A stretch of DNA of 56,475 bases from Spirochaetia bacterium (GTDB taxonomy: Bacteria > Spirochaetota > Spirochaetia > Treponematales > Treponemataceae), in NCBI GenBank assembly GCA_900769985.1, contig CAAGIS010000049.1, forward strand, positions 1-56,475, in the 5' to 3' direction. The translations under genes were made by a program, and so were the position numbers. The notes below the pieces were generated by a model. The model did not search any database. It saw only the letters and a list, made by a program, of their open reading frames with translations, and was not told the DNA's origin. Shown here one piece after another: positions 41,956 to 50,862 of this stretch (position 1 is its first letter; every line of letters starts with the position of its first letter).

Positions 41956-43116
41956 ATGGCAGCAAAAAAATTATTACTTGATTTACCTTTAAAGTTAATC
42001 TTGACTGAAGAAGGTGCATCAAATTTTATTAGTCATAAAAAGAATTTAAAAAGGATTAAACTTGCTGATAATGTAGAAGAATATGGAATTTCATTGAATA
42101 AATTTTCTCCGCAGTCAATTCAAAATATGCTTCTTCTAGAATATATTTCTAAAATCGAGATTTCCATGTCAGAATTTGTTTCAAAAAGACAGGAAGTTAT
42201 GGATTTGTCAAAACTTATCGTATATTCTGTTTTATATAAACAGTTTGACCGCGAAATATTTCAGGCTTTTATTTCAAGTGATTGTGTAAGGCGGCATAAC
42301 AGGCAGAATCCTGCTCAGCTTATTGACGAAAAAACAAACATCGGCGAAATGAAACTGCGCCAGATTCTTTCGACCAAAAACGGCTTGATTGAACAGACCC
42401 GTAAAGCCATTTTGGCTCCTATCTGGAAAGCCATAATGTCAAATAAGGATTATTCCCCGGAAGAAAAAAACGTCTACCTTTTGACTTCTGAAAAATTTAT
42501 GAACAGACTCGGACTTTTAAACTGGTATATCATTACGAAATTCAGCAAAGACGAGAATTTTTCTGAAATTCTTTCTTCCATAAGAACTCTTTTATCAAAA
42601 TATATGGACAAGTCAAAAGTTGCAGAATATATTTCCGTAATGGTTATGGAGCTGGCGCTGAATAATGAAAATGCAAATATCAGAAAAGAAGCCCAGCAGA
42701 TGTACCGTGACAGGGAAGACATAAATACTCTTGTCCTTGACCCTGATGTAAGGCGTAAAATAGTTCGAGAACTTGAATCAAAACATGAACAGGTATTTTT
42801 AAGCTGGAAAATTGGTGGTGGTTCAAGTGCCATCGGAAAGCAGGGACGACTTCATATTACTTTGTACAATAAAGACGATGAATTTCAGGAAGTAAAGGAA
42901 AATTTTGAAACAAAGTCTCAGGCTGATACTAACAAGCGTTCTCTTGTAGACTTTTACAGGGAACTTCCTGAAGGGCAAGAAGGAACTGATTTAGGTATGT
43001 ATTATCTTTCATATCTTGATGATGCCTGTAAAAAAGTAAACGTAAAATTTGAATCATTGGTAAATCAGTTTACTGCTTCAGGACTTACTGTCATTAACCT
43101 GATATTTAACTTTTAG
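41956..43116 (+). CDS. Unknown cytosolic protein, C-terminus resembles a degenerate GHKL ATPase
   Basis: The 386-aa protein has no signal peptide. The N-terminal two thirds are helical (KNLKRIKLADNVEEYG, LLLEYISKIEISMSEFVSKR). From about residue 215 it recalls a histidine-kinase/anti-sigma ATPase fold. ISVMVMELALNNENANIRK looks like an N-box (ELxxNxxxH) and LGMYYLSYLDDACKKV looks like the G2 helix (GLGLxI). The ending SGLTVINLIFNF resembles the last strand. The G1 motif DxGxG is not seen. It is followed 9 nt later by a lipoprotein gene with AAGGGA. I do not recognise the family; the ATPase idea is tentative. Confidence 0.55.
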   Translation: MAAKKLLLDLPLKLILTEEGASNFISHKKNLKRIKLADNVEEYGISLNKFSPQSIQNMLLLEYISKIEISMSEFVSKRQEVMDLSKLIVYSVLYKQFDREIFQAFISSDCVRRHNRQNPAQLIDEKTNIGEMKLRQILSTKNGLIEQTRKAILAPIWKAIMSNKDYSPEEKNVYLLTSEKFMNRLGLLNWYIITKFSKDENFSEILSSIRTLLSKYMDKSKVAEYISVMVMELALNNENANIRKEAQQMYRDREDINTLVLDPDVRRKIVRELESKHEQVFLSWKIGGGSSAIGKQGRLHITLYNKDDEFQEVKENFETKSQADTNKRSLVDFYRELPEGQEGTDLGMYYLSYLDDACKKVNVKFESLVNQFTASGLTVINLIFNF

Positions 43117-43125
43117 CAAGGGACT

Positions 43126-43830
43126 ATGGATAAAAATCCTTTTTTTCATTTTAAAAATTTTATTGCCGTAAAAGCAAAACTTCCGGTTTTATTTTCTGCA
43201 GTATTTATTTTTATAGCAGTTTCCTGCCAGAACTCGGCACCTAAAGTTTCTAAAGTGTATACAAAAGTTGTATATGACTACGAAAATGAAGATTCTTTTC
43301 CAGTTCAGAAATTTTCCTTTTTTCTTCAAATGGATTCTGATGTAAGGCGGATTGACAGCATTCAGCTTTATCATAAAGAGACAGGATATCGCTGGGTTAT
43401 AAACAATCCTTTGATTACAAAAAGCGATAATACTTTTTATGCCGGATATACAAACTGTTCATCATCAAGTCAGGATAATTTTTTGATTCCAAAAGGAGCG
43501 TACTCTGTATGTTATATAGATTCTCAAGGAAGGGAGGCATTTTCTGAGTTCAATCTGGACTATGACGAAAGCGCATCTTCAAAACATTATGGTGACATAA
43601 AAGAGATTCTTGATGCAGAAAATGCAATTCTTTATATCGGAGTTTATTCTCAGGATGGAGAATTGATTTATTACGGACTTCCTGATAAAAAATGGAATGT
43701 AACTAAAACAAATTTAGTTTGGAATTCAGATGCAGTCTTTAAAGATAACAAAAATTCTGCTTTTTTCAGGATTTTTTATGATATTGAAAACTGCATTTAC
43801 ATTGCACCTAAAATAATGAAAAGCGAATAA
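43126..43830 (+). CDS. Lipoprotein of unknown function
   Basis: The 234-aa protein has a rather long N-region (MDKNPFFHFKNFIAVKAKLP) followed by a hydrophobic stretch ending in the lipobox IAVSC. The mature part is strand-rich with many Tyr and Asp residues (YTKVVYDYENEDSFPVQKF, MDSDVRRIDSIQLYHKETGYRW), probably a beta-sandwich. AAGGGA is 5 nt before the ATG. It lies between the GHKL-like gene and trmB on one transcript. No family is recognised. Confidence 0.6.
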   Translation: MDKNPFFHFKNFIAVKAKLPVLFSAVFIFIAVSCQNSAPKVSKVYTKVVYDYENEDSFPVQKFSFFLQMDSDVRRIDSIQLYHKETGYRWVINNPLITKSDNTFYAGYTNCSSSSQDNFLIPKGAYSVCYIDSQGREAFSEFNLDYDESASSKHYGDIKEILDAENAILYIGVYSQDGELIYYGLPDKKWNVTKTNLVWNSDAVFKDNKNSAFFRIFYDIENCIYIAPKIMKSE

Positions 43831-43852
43831 AAATTTGAGATGGTAACGAAGT

Positions 43853-44605
43853 ATGGATGATATTGAAAACGAGCATAACAGCAAAAACACAGCCGGAAGT
43901 TCAATCGAAAATAAAAACGATAACAACAGAAAGTCAACTGTTTACCGTACAATAAAAACTTATGTTTTGCGTCAGGGGCGTATGACATCTGCACAGCAGC
44001 GCGATTATAACGAACTTTCAAAAATATGGTGCATTCCTTTTTCTGAAAATAAAATTAATCCTGTTGAATTATTCGGCAATGAAAACCCTGTTATAATTGA
44101 AATAGGGTTCGGAATGGGGGATGCTACTGTTCAGATTGCAGAAGAACATCCTGACATCAATTATATAGGCATAGAAGTTCACAGACCGGGTGTAGGCAAA
44201 GTTTTGGGCGAAATAAAAAACCGCGGCTTAAAGAATCTGTACGTAATTGAATATGATGCGCTTGATGTTCTTGAAAAAATGATTCCTGATAATTCTGTAA
44301 ACGGTTTTCATATTTTCTTTGCAGACCCGTGGCAGAAAAAGAAACATCATAAGCGCCGTCTTGTCCAGCGACCGCGTACGAATTTATTTGAACAGAAACT
44401 GTGCAAGGGCGGCTATATTTATTTTGTGACTGACTGGCAGGAATATGCAGATTTTGCACTTGAAGAATTAACGCTGACAGAAGGGCTTAAAAATAAATAT
44501 GCAGATTTTGCAGAACCACAAACATGGCGTCCAAAAACAAAATTTGAACGCAAAGGCATAAATGCAGACCGTGTAATAAACGAATTATTTTTTGAAAAAC
44601 TTTAG
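43853..44605 (+). CDS. trmB: tRNA (guanine-N7)-methyltransferase
   Basis: This 250-aa SAM-dependent enzyme makes m7G46 in tRNA. SAM motif I is VIIEIGFGMGDATVQIA. NYIGIEVHRPGVGKVL and FHIFFADPWQKKKHHKRRLV contain the TrmB-typical PDPW-like and basic motifs. FVTDWQEYADFALEEL follows. The first 45 residues are an acidic/Asn-rich extension (NEHNSKNTAGSSIENKNDNN) beyond the core, probably disordered. The ligA gene starts 11 nt after its stop. Confidence 0.93.
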   Translation: MDDIENEHNSKNTAGSSIENKNDNNRKSTVYRTIKTYVLRQGRMTSAQQRDYNELSKIWCIPFSENKINPVELFGNENPVIIEIGFGMGDATVQIAEEHPDINYIGIEVHRPGVGKVLGEIKNRGLKNLYVIEYDALDVLEKMIPDNSVNGFHIFFADPWQKKKHHKRRLVQRPRTNLFEQKLCKGGYIYFVTDWQEYADFALEELTLTEGLKNKYADFAEPQTWRPKTKFERKGINADRVINELFFEKL

Positions 44606-44616
44606 GAGAAAGTTTA

Positions 44617-46581
44617 ATGAATCTGTTTGATATTGAAGAAGCAAAAAGTCAGAGCAACAGAAAACTAAGGATTTCTGAACTTGAAAAATTAATTGAAAAA
44701 TATCAAAAATCATATTACAACGGTGAAGCAGAAATTTCCGATTCTGAATTTGATAGCCTTTGGGATGAATTAAAATCACTTGACCCTGACAATGCTATTC
44801 TTCATAAAGTCGGAGCTGATTCAGGCAATTTTGAAAAAACCAGGCACGTAATGCCTATGGGCAGTCAGGAAAAAGCCGCTTCTCCAGAAGAATTTTTACA
44901 GTGGGCAAACAAGCATGTCTATCCTGAGTATTTAGTTGAATATAAACTTGATGGGGCTTCGCTTGAACTTCAGTTTATAAACGGAGTTCTCTTAAAGGCT
45001 GTTACTCGCGGCGACGGAACTGTAGGCGATGACATTACTCAGAATGCAAGGGTTATGCAAGGGGTTCTTTCTTCGCTTGATAAAGACGGAAGTCATGTTG
45101 ATTTTACAGGCGGAATCCGTGGCGAAGTCATAATGACCCACGAAATTCACAAAAAATATTTCAGCGATAAAGCAAACTGCCGTAATGCTGCAAACGGTCT
45201 GATGAAAAGAAAAGAAACTGAAAAATGCCGTTATTTAAAACTGATAGTTTACGATGCTTTTTCGACTACGGAAAATCAACCGTTCTCAAACGAAGAAGAA
45301 AAAATCAATTGGTTAAAGTCACTCGGATTTATGATAAGTCCTCTAAAAATTTGCCGAACTGCAGAAGATGTCATTAATTATCGTTCGCATGTTATGGAAA
45401 TAAGAAAAACTCTTGAATATGATATTGATGGTCTTGTGATAAAAGAAAATAAAATCAATTTTGACGATGCAAAAAGAAACAGACCTGACCATCAGATTGC
45501 CTTTAAGTTTTCACTTGAAGAGGCAATTTCGATTATAAAAGATGTTGAATGGAGTCAGTCAGGTGCAACATATACTCCTGTCGCAATTTTTGATCCTGTC
45601 GAACTTGCAGGGACTACAGTTCAGCGTGCAAGCCTTTCTAATCCAGATACGTTGCGGGCTCTTAATGTAAAAATCGGAAGCCATGTTGTAGTCGTAAAGC
45701 GTGGAGAGATTATCCCTAAAATTGAACGTGTAGTCATCGAAGAAACTCCCGTAGAGTTAAAAGAAATCCTGTTTCCAAAAAAATGCAATTCATGCGGCAC
45801 GGAACTTGAAGATTCTGGTTCAAGGCTTTTCTGTCCAAACAAAAATTGCAAAAAAAGAATTCTGCACAGAATTTTTAAATGGATTGAATGTATTGATATC
45901 CGCGATTTTGGCGAAACTCTTGTCAATTCGCTTTTTAACGATGGGGTCATTTCAAGTGTTACTGACATTTACAGGCTTACGGAAGAAAAACTTGTTCCTT
46001 ATTTTGTAGGCGAAGAAAGTCTGCAGAAAGTTTCTTCAGGAGAAAAAATTTCTCTTGGAGCAAAAAAAGTATTTAATTCAATTCAAAGCCATCGAAAAGT
46101 CCGCCTGTCAAGTTTTATTGCCGGATTTGATATCGAAGGAATCGGTGAAACGATGATTGAAAAAATAATTGATGCTGGTTTTAATACACTCGAGAAAATT
46201 CTTTCTGCAACTCAAGATGATTTTGCAAATGTTTATATGTTTGCAGATATAACTGCGCGGACTTTAAAAGATGGTTTAGTCGAAAATGAACAGGAAATGC
46301 GCTTTTTATCTGACAATAAAATCATAGAAATTGAAAGCACTCAAAACGGAAAACTTATGGGTATGTCATTTTGTTTTACAGGGGAATTAAAGACTATGAA
46401 AAGACAGGATGCAGAATCTCTTGTAAAACAAAACGGGGGTTCTTCAAAATCTTCTGTGACAAAAGATTTGACATATCTTGTTACAAATGATACTTCAAGC
46501 GGTTCTTCTAAAAATTTAAAGGCTCAGAAATTCGGAATAAAAATCATAAATGAAGAAGAATTTTTAGGACTGCTTAAATAA
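44617..46581 (+). CDS. ligA: NAD-dependent DNA ligase
   Basis: This 654-aa enzyme joins nicks in replication and repair. The N-terminal Ia domain (LEKLIEKYQKSYYNG) is followed by the adenylation Lys in EYKLDGASLEL (Lys about 110). TRGDGTVGDDITQN, GGIRGEVIM and IDGLVIKEN are nucleotidyltransferase motifs. The OB fold follows, then a four-Cys zinc finger (CNSCGTEL ... CPNKNCKK), helix-hairpin-helix repeats and a C-terminal BRCT (GMSFCFTGELKTMKRQDAES). It has an AGGAG Shine-Dalgarno sequence. Its last codons form the left arm of a long hairpin. Confidence 0.96.
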   Translation: MNLFDIEEAKSQSNRKLRISELEKLIEKYQKSYYNGEAEISDSEFDSLWDELKSLDPDNAILHKVGADSGNFEKTRHVMPMGSQEKAASPEEFLQWANKHVYPEYLVEYKLDGASLELQFINGVLLKAVTRGDGTVGDDITQNARVMQGVLSSLDKDGSHVDFTGGIRGEVIMTHEIHKKYFSDKANCRNAANGLMKRKETEKCRYLKLIVYDAFSTTENQPFSNEEEKINWLKSLGFMISPLKICRTAEDVINYRSHVMEIRKTLEYDIDGLVIKENKINFDDAKRNRPDHQIAFKFSLEEAISIIKDVEWSQSGATYTPVAIFDPVELAGTTVQRASLSNPDTLRALNVKIGSHVVVVKRGEIIPKIERVVIEETPVELKEILFPKKCNSCGTELEDSGSRLFCPNKNCKKRILHRIFKWIECIDIRDFGETLVNSLFNDGVISSVTDIYRLTEEKLVPYFVGEESLQKVSSGEKISLGAKKVFNSIQSHRKVRLSSFIAGFDIEGIGETMIEKIIDAGFNTLEKILSATQDDFANVYMFADITARTLKDGLVENEQEMRFLSDNKIIEIESTQNGKLMGMSFCFTGELKTMKRQDAESLVKQNGGSSKSSVTKDLTYLVTNDTSSGSSKNLKAQKFGIKIINEEEFLGLLK

Positions 46582-46606
46582 ATCAAAAGTATTTTAAGTC
46601 AGTCCT
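46566..46606. terminator. Hairpin at the end of ligA, between convergent genes
   Basis: AGGACTGCTTAAA (46566-46578, including ligA's final codons and stop) pairs with TTTAAGTCAGTCCT (46593-46606) with one bulge. It is followed by AAAATCATTTG rather than a clean T-run, so it is a weak terminator or a 3'-end protector. Confidence 0.45.
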
Positions 46607-46626
46607 AAAATCATTTGTAATTCAGA

Positions 46627-47586
46627 TTATTCAGAAGCAGAAAAAGAAAAATTCTTTACTAAAGAATCTGGGTCAAGACAAATTGTGTTCATTCGTATTT
46701 CCCAATGCAAATGAGGTCCTGTTGCAAGTCCAGTAGCTCCTGATAATGCAACTAAATCTCCTTTGTTTACAATATCTCCTTCCTTACATTTTAATTCGCT
46801 TAAATGATAATAAATGCTGTACAGACCGGGAAGGTGCTCTATGATGACACTGTATCCTGTAACAATCCGCCATCGTGCCATTACGATTTTTCCTTTTCCG
46901 CATGCATATACTTCACTTCCTGTTGGAATTCCAAAATCAAGTCCTGCATGATAACTTGGAGATTCTTTTCCGTTGTTATAAATAAAAGTTCTTGTCTGAC
47001 CGAATTCAGAAGTAATTCTTGTTTTATCTGTCGGACGAATAAAGCCTTCAACTTCATAAACGGCATCTTTATTTACAGTCTGCAATAATTCATTTAGAAT
47101 GCGTGACTGCTCTTTTTTTTCCGGCGAAGGAGTAGAAACTAAATCAGACAGACTTTCGTTCAGATGGATTTTTTCGTGCGGATACTGCTTTTCTTCTATT
47201 GAAACAGGCAGTTCAATTAAATTTTGCTGACCGTTTACGGAACATTTTATTATAATTTTTGCAGCCGGGTTTGGTTTTTCCCATGACCACATAGGAAGCC
47301 CTGTCAATAACTGGCAGTTATTCTGCTCGTCATTTTTTATAAAATAAAAGTTTGCTTTTGAAATTCTCTTTTCACCAAACAGTTCTGCAGATGCCTCAAT
47401 GTTAATGTTTTGCTCTTTTACAGGAGTGATGCTCATTTTTACAAAAAAAGCCTGTCCTGGAAATGATACACTGTCGTATTCAATCCGTGCACTGTAATTT
47501 TTGTAACTGACTGTCAGTTCACTTGAAAAAGCAAGGCTGACTGCCAGCAGTAAAAACAACAAAATAAAATTTCTTTTATAAAACAT
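46627..47586 (-). CDS. M23-family peptidase (LytM domain), exported
   Basis: The 319-aa protein starts at ATG 47586, 6 nt after a GAGG Shine-Dalgarno sequence; the longer GTG at 47601 overlaps that site. A signal peptide (YKRNFILLFLLLAVSLAFSS) precedes a strand-rich N-terminal domain (about 25-150). The LytM endopeptidase domain carries the zinc ligands in YHAGLDFGIPTG (HxxxD) and GPHLHWEIRMN (HxH). It probably cuts peptidoglycan cross-links in the periplasm or activates amidases. It follows recJ by 18 nt. Confidence 0.88.
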   Translation of the reverse strand: MFYKRNFILLFLLLAVSLAFSSELTVSYKNYSARIEYDSVSFPGQAFFVKMSITPVKEQNINIEASAELFGEKRISKANFYFIKNDEQNNCQLLTGLPMWSWEKPNPAAKIIIKCSVNGQQNLIELPVSIEEKQYPHEKIHLNESLSDLVSTPSPEKKEQSRILNELLQTVNKDAVYEVEGFIRPTDKTRITSEFGQTRTFIYNNGKESPSYHAGLDFGIPTGSEVYACGKGKIVMARWRIVTGYSVIIEHLPGLYSIYYHLSELKCKEGDIVNKGDLVALSGATGLATGPHLHWEIRMNTICLDPDSLVKNFSFSASE

Positions 47587-47604
47587 ATAGACCTCACACA
47601 AAAT

Positions 47605-49740
47605 TTATTTTTGAATGTCAAGTACGACAAGCTGAAAATTCTCCATTCCGTTAAATACATTTCTTTCGATATTATATACCAAATTTATATTATCACCTGC
47701 ATTAAATTCTGTGCCGATTTTACTTGCTGCATTCCAGTATAAAACAGGAATTTTGTGTTCCCCTGAATCTAGCGTCAATTTCAAATGCTGTTTTTCAGTC
47801 TTACCGATAATCTGGTATGAGCTAATCTTTATATTTTTTGTCATGAACGTAAGAGTTTTGTTTTTTTCTCCGTATGGTTCAAATAAATCAATTATTTTTA
47901 AAATCTCAGGAGTGATATATGAAGGCGGAAGTTCCGCATCAATTACGATTTCGTTTTCAGAATTTTCGTCAAGTTGAATTTTTGCAATAAATGAATCGAT
48001 TCTTGACTGAAAAGTTTCAAGGTTTTCTTTTGTAAGGCTGAATCCTGCAGCTTTGTTATGTCCGCCGTAAGCTATAAAAAGGTTCTCAAACTGCGAAAGA
48101 AATGCAGTACAGTCAAGCCCGCGGCAGCTGCGCATTGAACCTACTGCAGTGTTTTCATCAATAAATGTGATGACTATAACAGGAATCTTATATTTCTGGA
48201 CGAGACGGGCAGCGATTAATCCAACTACACCGCGGTTTATCCGTTTGTCAATTACAAAACAAAAGTTCTTGTATTTTTGGAAACTTATTTCTGCATTGAA
48301 ATTTATAAATTCCTGAGCAGCATTTACAAGCGATTTGCGTTCTGTGTTCAGTTCTATGATTTTGTCTGCAATCTGGTTTCGTTTTGCAGCATCATCTTCC
48401 ATCAAAAGCTGAATCGCAAGTTCCGGCTGTCCAAGTCTGCCTGTTGCATTTATCGCAGGAATTAATGTCCATGCCAAATCTGTTGAAGTAATCTTTTTAT
48501 TTAAAAGCGACAGCCGTGAAAGCAGTTCTGAAAGTCCCTTTCTTATGTTGCCGCCATTGATGATTTTTAAAGCCTGTTTTATAAAAATGCGGTTTTCGTT
48601 TTCAAGCGGCATTACGTCAGCTAAAGCGGCGAGGGCGACAAGCTGGAGTTCCTGAGTTTCAAGATTTATTTTATTCGGGAAAGCTTCGTTCTGTTTCTGG
48701 CTGATATACGTAATGAAAATATTTACAAAACTGTCCATGACAGAAGGATTATCTGCATAGCGTGCAATTTTTGACTTGTCTTTCATCTGTTCAAGCGAAA
48801 GGTTTATTGCAGACGGAATGAGTTTTGAAACTTCTGGTCTTAAATCGAATGTGTTGAACTCTACCGAAGTTCCGAAGATTTCTTTTAAAATGATTTTTGT
48901 ATTTTTATCATTCCAGGTAAAAATCTGCTGGCCTTTAAGAAACTCTGGCAGTTTTGTATCTGAAATTTTTAAGGTTTCTTTTATACCAGAAAGCGAAAAA
49001 CTCTCTTTTTCAATGTTGTTGTGAAGCTTTACGCAGTCAATGCTGCAGCCGTTTTCAGTTTTTGCAGCATTAAGAAGACAGATGTCCTGCTTGTAAAGTT
49101 CTGTCTGGGCAAACCTCAGTGCCTGAATAAGCTTGAACGCTACCGCACAGCCTGAAATGTCTTTAAAAGGGTAATTTGAATCATCAAGTTTTGGATTTAT
49201 GATGATTGCAGGTTCAGGCACTGTTTCAGGTACATTGTGGTGGTCTGTAATGATTACGTCAATTCCAAGTTCACCAGCATGTTTTACTTCTTCAATATTT
49301 GAAATTCCGCAGTCAACTGTAATTATCAAAGTTCCGTATTGAGAAGCAAATTCATCGATTGTTTCCATCTTCATTCCGTACTGTTCGTCGCCAAGCGGAA
49401 CTTTATATTGAACGTCTATACCCAGTGATTTGAGGTATTCATACAAAATCGTCGTACTTGTAATTCCGTCAACGTCTCTGTCTCCGAAAATCAATACTTT
49501 TTCGCCTTCATCTTTTGCATCCAAAATACGGTCTACGGCATCTTCCATCTGGTTAAACAGAAACGGATTATGCAAAAAACGCATGTCGTCTTCCAAAAAG
49601 AAAATCAAGTCCTTTCCGTCTGTAATTCCGCGCCTTGTAAAAATACTCGCAGTTAAAGAATCAATTCCATATTTTTTTGAAATGTCAACGACAGTTTCCT
49701 TTTGAATTTCTTTTTTTATCCATTTTTTTATAGTACTCAT
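47605..49740 (-). CDS. recJ: Single-stranded-DNA-specific exonuclease RecJ
   Basis: This 711-aa exonuclease degrades 5'-ended single strands in recombination and repair. The DHH domain has IFGDRDVDGITSTTILYEYL (the motif is DxDxDG; here DRDVDG), VDCGISN and ITDHHNVPE. The DHHA1 part has GLIAARLVQKYKIPVIV and AYGGHNKAAGFSL. The C-terminal OB fold ends the protein. An insertion of about 90 residues (about 210-330) sits between the DHH motifs and the later domain. It is coupled to recO by an ATGA overlap, and both act in RecF-type repair. Confidence 0.93.
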   Translation of the reverse strand: MSTIKKWIKKEIQKETVVDISKKYGIDSLTASIFTRRGITDGKDLIFFLEDDMRFLHNPFLFNQMEDAVDRILDAKDEGEKVLIFGDRDVDGITSTTILYEYLKSLGIDVQYKVPLGDEQYGMKMETIDEFASQYGTLIITVDCGISNIEEVKHAGELGIDVIITDHHNVPETVPEPAIIINPKLDDSNYPFKDISGCAVAFKLIQALRFAQTELYKQDICLLNAAKTENGCSIDCVKLHNNIEKESFSLSGIKETLKISDTKLPEFLKGQQIFTWNDKNTKIILKEIFGTSVEFNTFDLRPEVSKLIPSAINLSLEQMKDKSKIARYADNPSVMDSFVNIFITYISQKQNEAFPNKINLETQELQLVALAALADVMPLENENRIFIKQALKIINGGNIRKGLSELLSRLSLLNKKITSTDLAWTLIPAINATGRLGQPELAIQLLMEDDAAKRNQIADKIIELNTERKSLVNAAQEFINFNAEISFQKYKNFCFVIDKRINRGVVGLIAARLVQKYKIPVIVITFIDENTAVGSMRSCRGLDCTAFLSQFENLFIAYGGHNKAAGFSLTKENLETFQSRIDSFIAKIQLDENSENEIVIDAELPPSYITPEILKIIDLFEPYGEKNKTLTFMTKNIKISSYQIIGKTEKQHLKLTLDSGEHKIPVLYWNAASKIGTEFNAGDNINLVYNIERNVFNGMENFQLVVLDIQK

Positions 49741-50537
49741 AATATACCGATACCTGTCTGTAATGTTTTGATTTTTGTTCCGATTCCAGTTTCAATCATA
49801 GAAAAAACAAAACTTTTTAACTGTTTTATTTCTGTTTCAGAAAGAGTCATTTTTCTGGAAATTGAATGTTCACAAACACTTGTCGCTTCAAGATAAGCTG
49901 CTGCCTTTGAAGAAATCTCCGTAAAAAAACTGTTTTCCATTTTGTCAAAACTTGCCTTGAAGCAATCGGAACATATAAAGCCATTTTCTGTTTGAGAATA
50001 AATTGCCCCACCTAATTTGTATGATACATTATTTTCGCCTAAATTTCCAGTAAAAAAACTTTCGTTGCATTTAATGCAGCTGTAAATTTCAGGCTGAATT
50101 CCAAGCAAGCCCAGATACCGCCATAAAAAACGGATTAATCCGGTTTCACCCTGTCGTTCATCAAGAATGTCAAGTCCGTCTAAAAATCCGTTCAGCAGAA
50201 AGAAACTTTCTTTAGGACAGCCGGCACATTTTGTGCGCATTGTAATTTCAACTGCAAGATTTGCAGCCCAGGTTTTAAAAAGGCTTTCCCTGAACGAAAG
50301 GTGATAGTTTTTTACGTCAAAATCAGTAATTTTTGAAGTATGCTTGCTTTCGTCATTGTACAGGTAAATCTGCCCGTAATTCCACATCGAAACCCTTGAA
50401 CGCAGTTTGCTTTTTGGACCGCCGTAAAGAATTGCAGTACAGATTCCTTCGTCTTCCGTAAAAAAAGTTACGATTCTGTTTGATTCTCCCTGAGGTTTTA
50501 CAGATAAAACCAAAGCTTCCTTTTGAATGTTCCGCAT
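49737..50537 (-). CDS. recO: DNA repair protein RecO
   Basis: The 266-aa protein loads RecA together with RecR. It begins MRNIQKEALVLSVKPQGESN, the N-terminal OB fold. A helical domain follows, then a four-Cys zinc site in CIKCNESF and CSDCFK, with an additional CAGCP. The open frame extends to 50624, but the extra 29 residues run through AT-rich promoter-like sequence. The ATG at 50537 lies 6 nt after TATGAT. Its TGA stop overlaps the recJ start. Confidence 0.88.
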   Translation of the reverse strand: MRNIQKEALVLSVKPQGESNRIVTFFTEDEGICTAILYGGPKSKLRSRVSMWNYGQIYLYNDESKHTSKITDFDVKNYHLSFRESLFKTWAANLAVEITMRTKCAGCPKESFFLLNGFLDGLDILDERQGETGLIRFLWRYLGLLGIQPEIYSCIKCNESFFTGNLGENNVSYKLGGAIYSQTENGFICSDCFKASFDKMENSFFTEISSKAAAYLEATSVCEHSISRKMTLSETEIKQLKSFVFSMIETGIGTKIKTLQTGIGIL

Positions 50538-50543
50538 ACTCAT

Positions 50544-50549
50544 ATCATA
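50544..50549 (-). promoter_or_regulatory. Possible recO -10 box (leaderless start)
   Basis: TATGAT on the minus strand, 6 nt before the ATG at 50537. No convincing -35 is seen at the right distance, so this is weaker than the other leaderless candidates. Confidence 0.3.
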
Positions 50550-50566
50550 CATTTTTTTTGAAAAAA

Positions 50567-50595
50567 TTGACATTAATTTCAGGATATTATATAAT
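50567..50595 (+). promoter_or_regulatory. Perfect-consensus sigma-70 promoter of rpoZ-miaA
   Basis: TTGACA (50567-50572), a 17-nt spacer and TATAAT (50590-50595), matching the sigma-70 consensus at every position. Start predicted near 50602. Confidence 0.8.
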
Positions 50596-50615
50596 ATTTT
50601 CTTGTAAATTACGTA

Positions 50616-50655
50616 AAAAGTCAAATCGGAAACTGTAATTTTCTAATTGACTTTT
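50616..50655 (+). promoter_or_regulatory. Inverted repeat in the rpoZ leader
   Basis: AAAAGTCAA (50616-50624) and TTGACTTTT (50647-50655) are perfect 9-nt arms around 22 nt. The right arm ends 2 nt before the GGGAG Shine-Dalgarno sequence of rpoZ, so folding could affect its translation. Confidence 0.45.
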
Positions 50656-50667
50656 ATGGGAGTTAAA

Positions 50668-50862
50668 ATGATATTTCCACTGGAACAGCTTGTAAAATAT
50701 TCTGCAAATGCATACGAAATTACTGTTGCCGCTATCCGCCGTGCTTACCAGATGTCAATGGTAAAAGATCCATTGATTGAAGAAAACGAAGACAAAGTAG
50801 TTTCGTTAGCAGCATCTCAGTTATTCAATAATAAAGTTTCATATCGTATTGAACAGAAATAA
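50668..50862 (+). CDS. rpoZ: RNA polymerase omega subunit
   Basis: The 64-aa protein, MIFPLEQLVKYSANAYEITV, then AAIRRAYQMSM and VVSLAASQLFNNKVSYRI, matches the Rpb6/omega pattern. It helps assemble RNA polymerase. I start at ATG 50668, placed correctly after GGGAG; the longer in-frame ATG at 50647 precedes that site. It overlaps the start of miaA by 14 nt. It is driven by the perfect promoter at 50567. Confidence 0.88.
   Translation: MIFPLEQLVKYSANAYEITVAAIRRAYQMSMVKDPLIEENEDKVVSLAASQLFNNKVSYRIEQK

Noticed and set aside
50540..50624. N-terminal extension of RecO
   Set aside because: The 29 extra residues are encoded by AT-rich promoter-like DNA, and RecO normally starts at the MRNIQKEALVL-type sequence.
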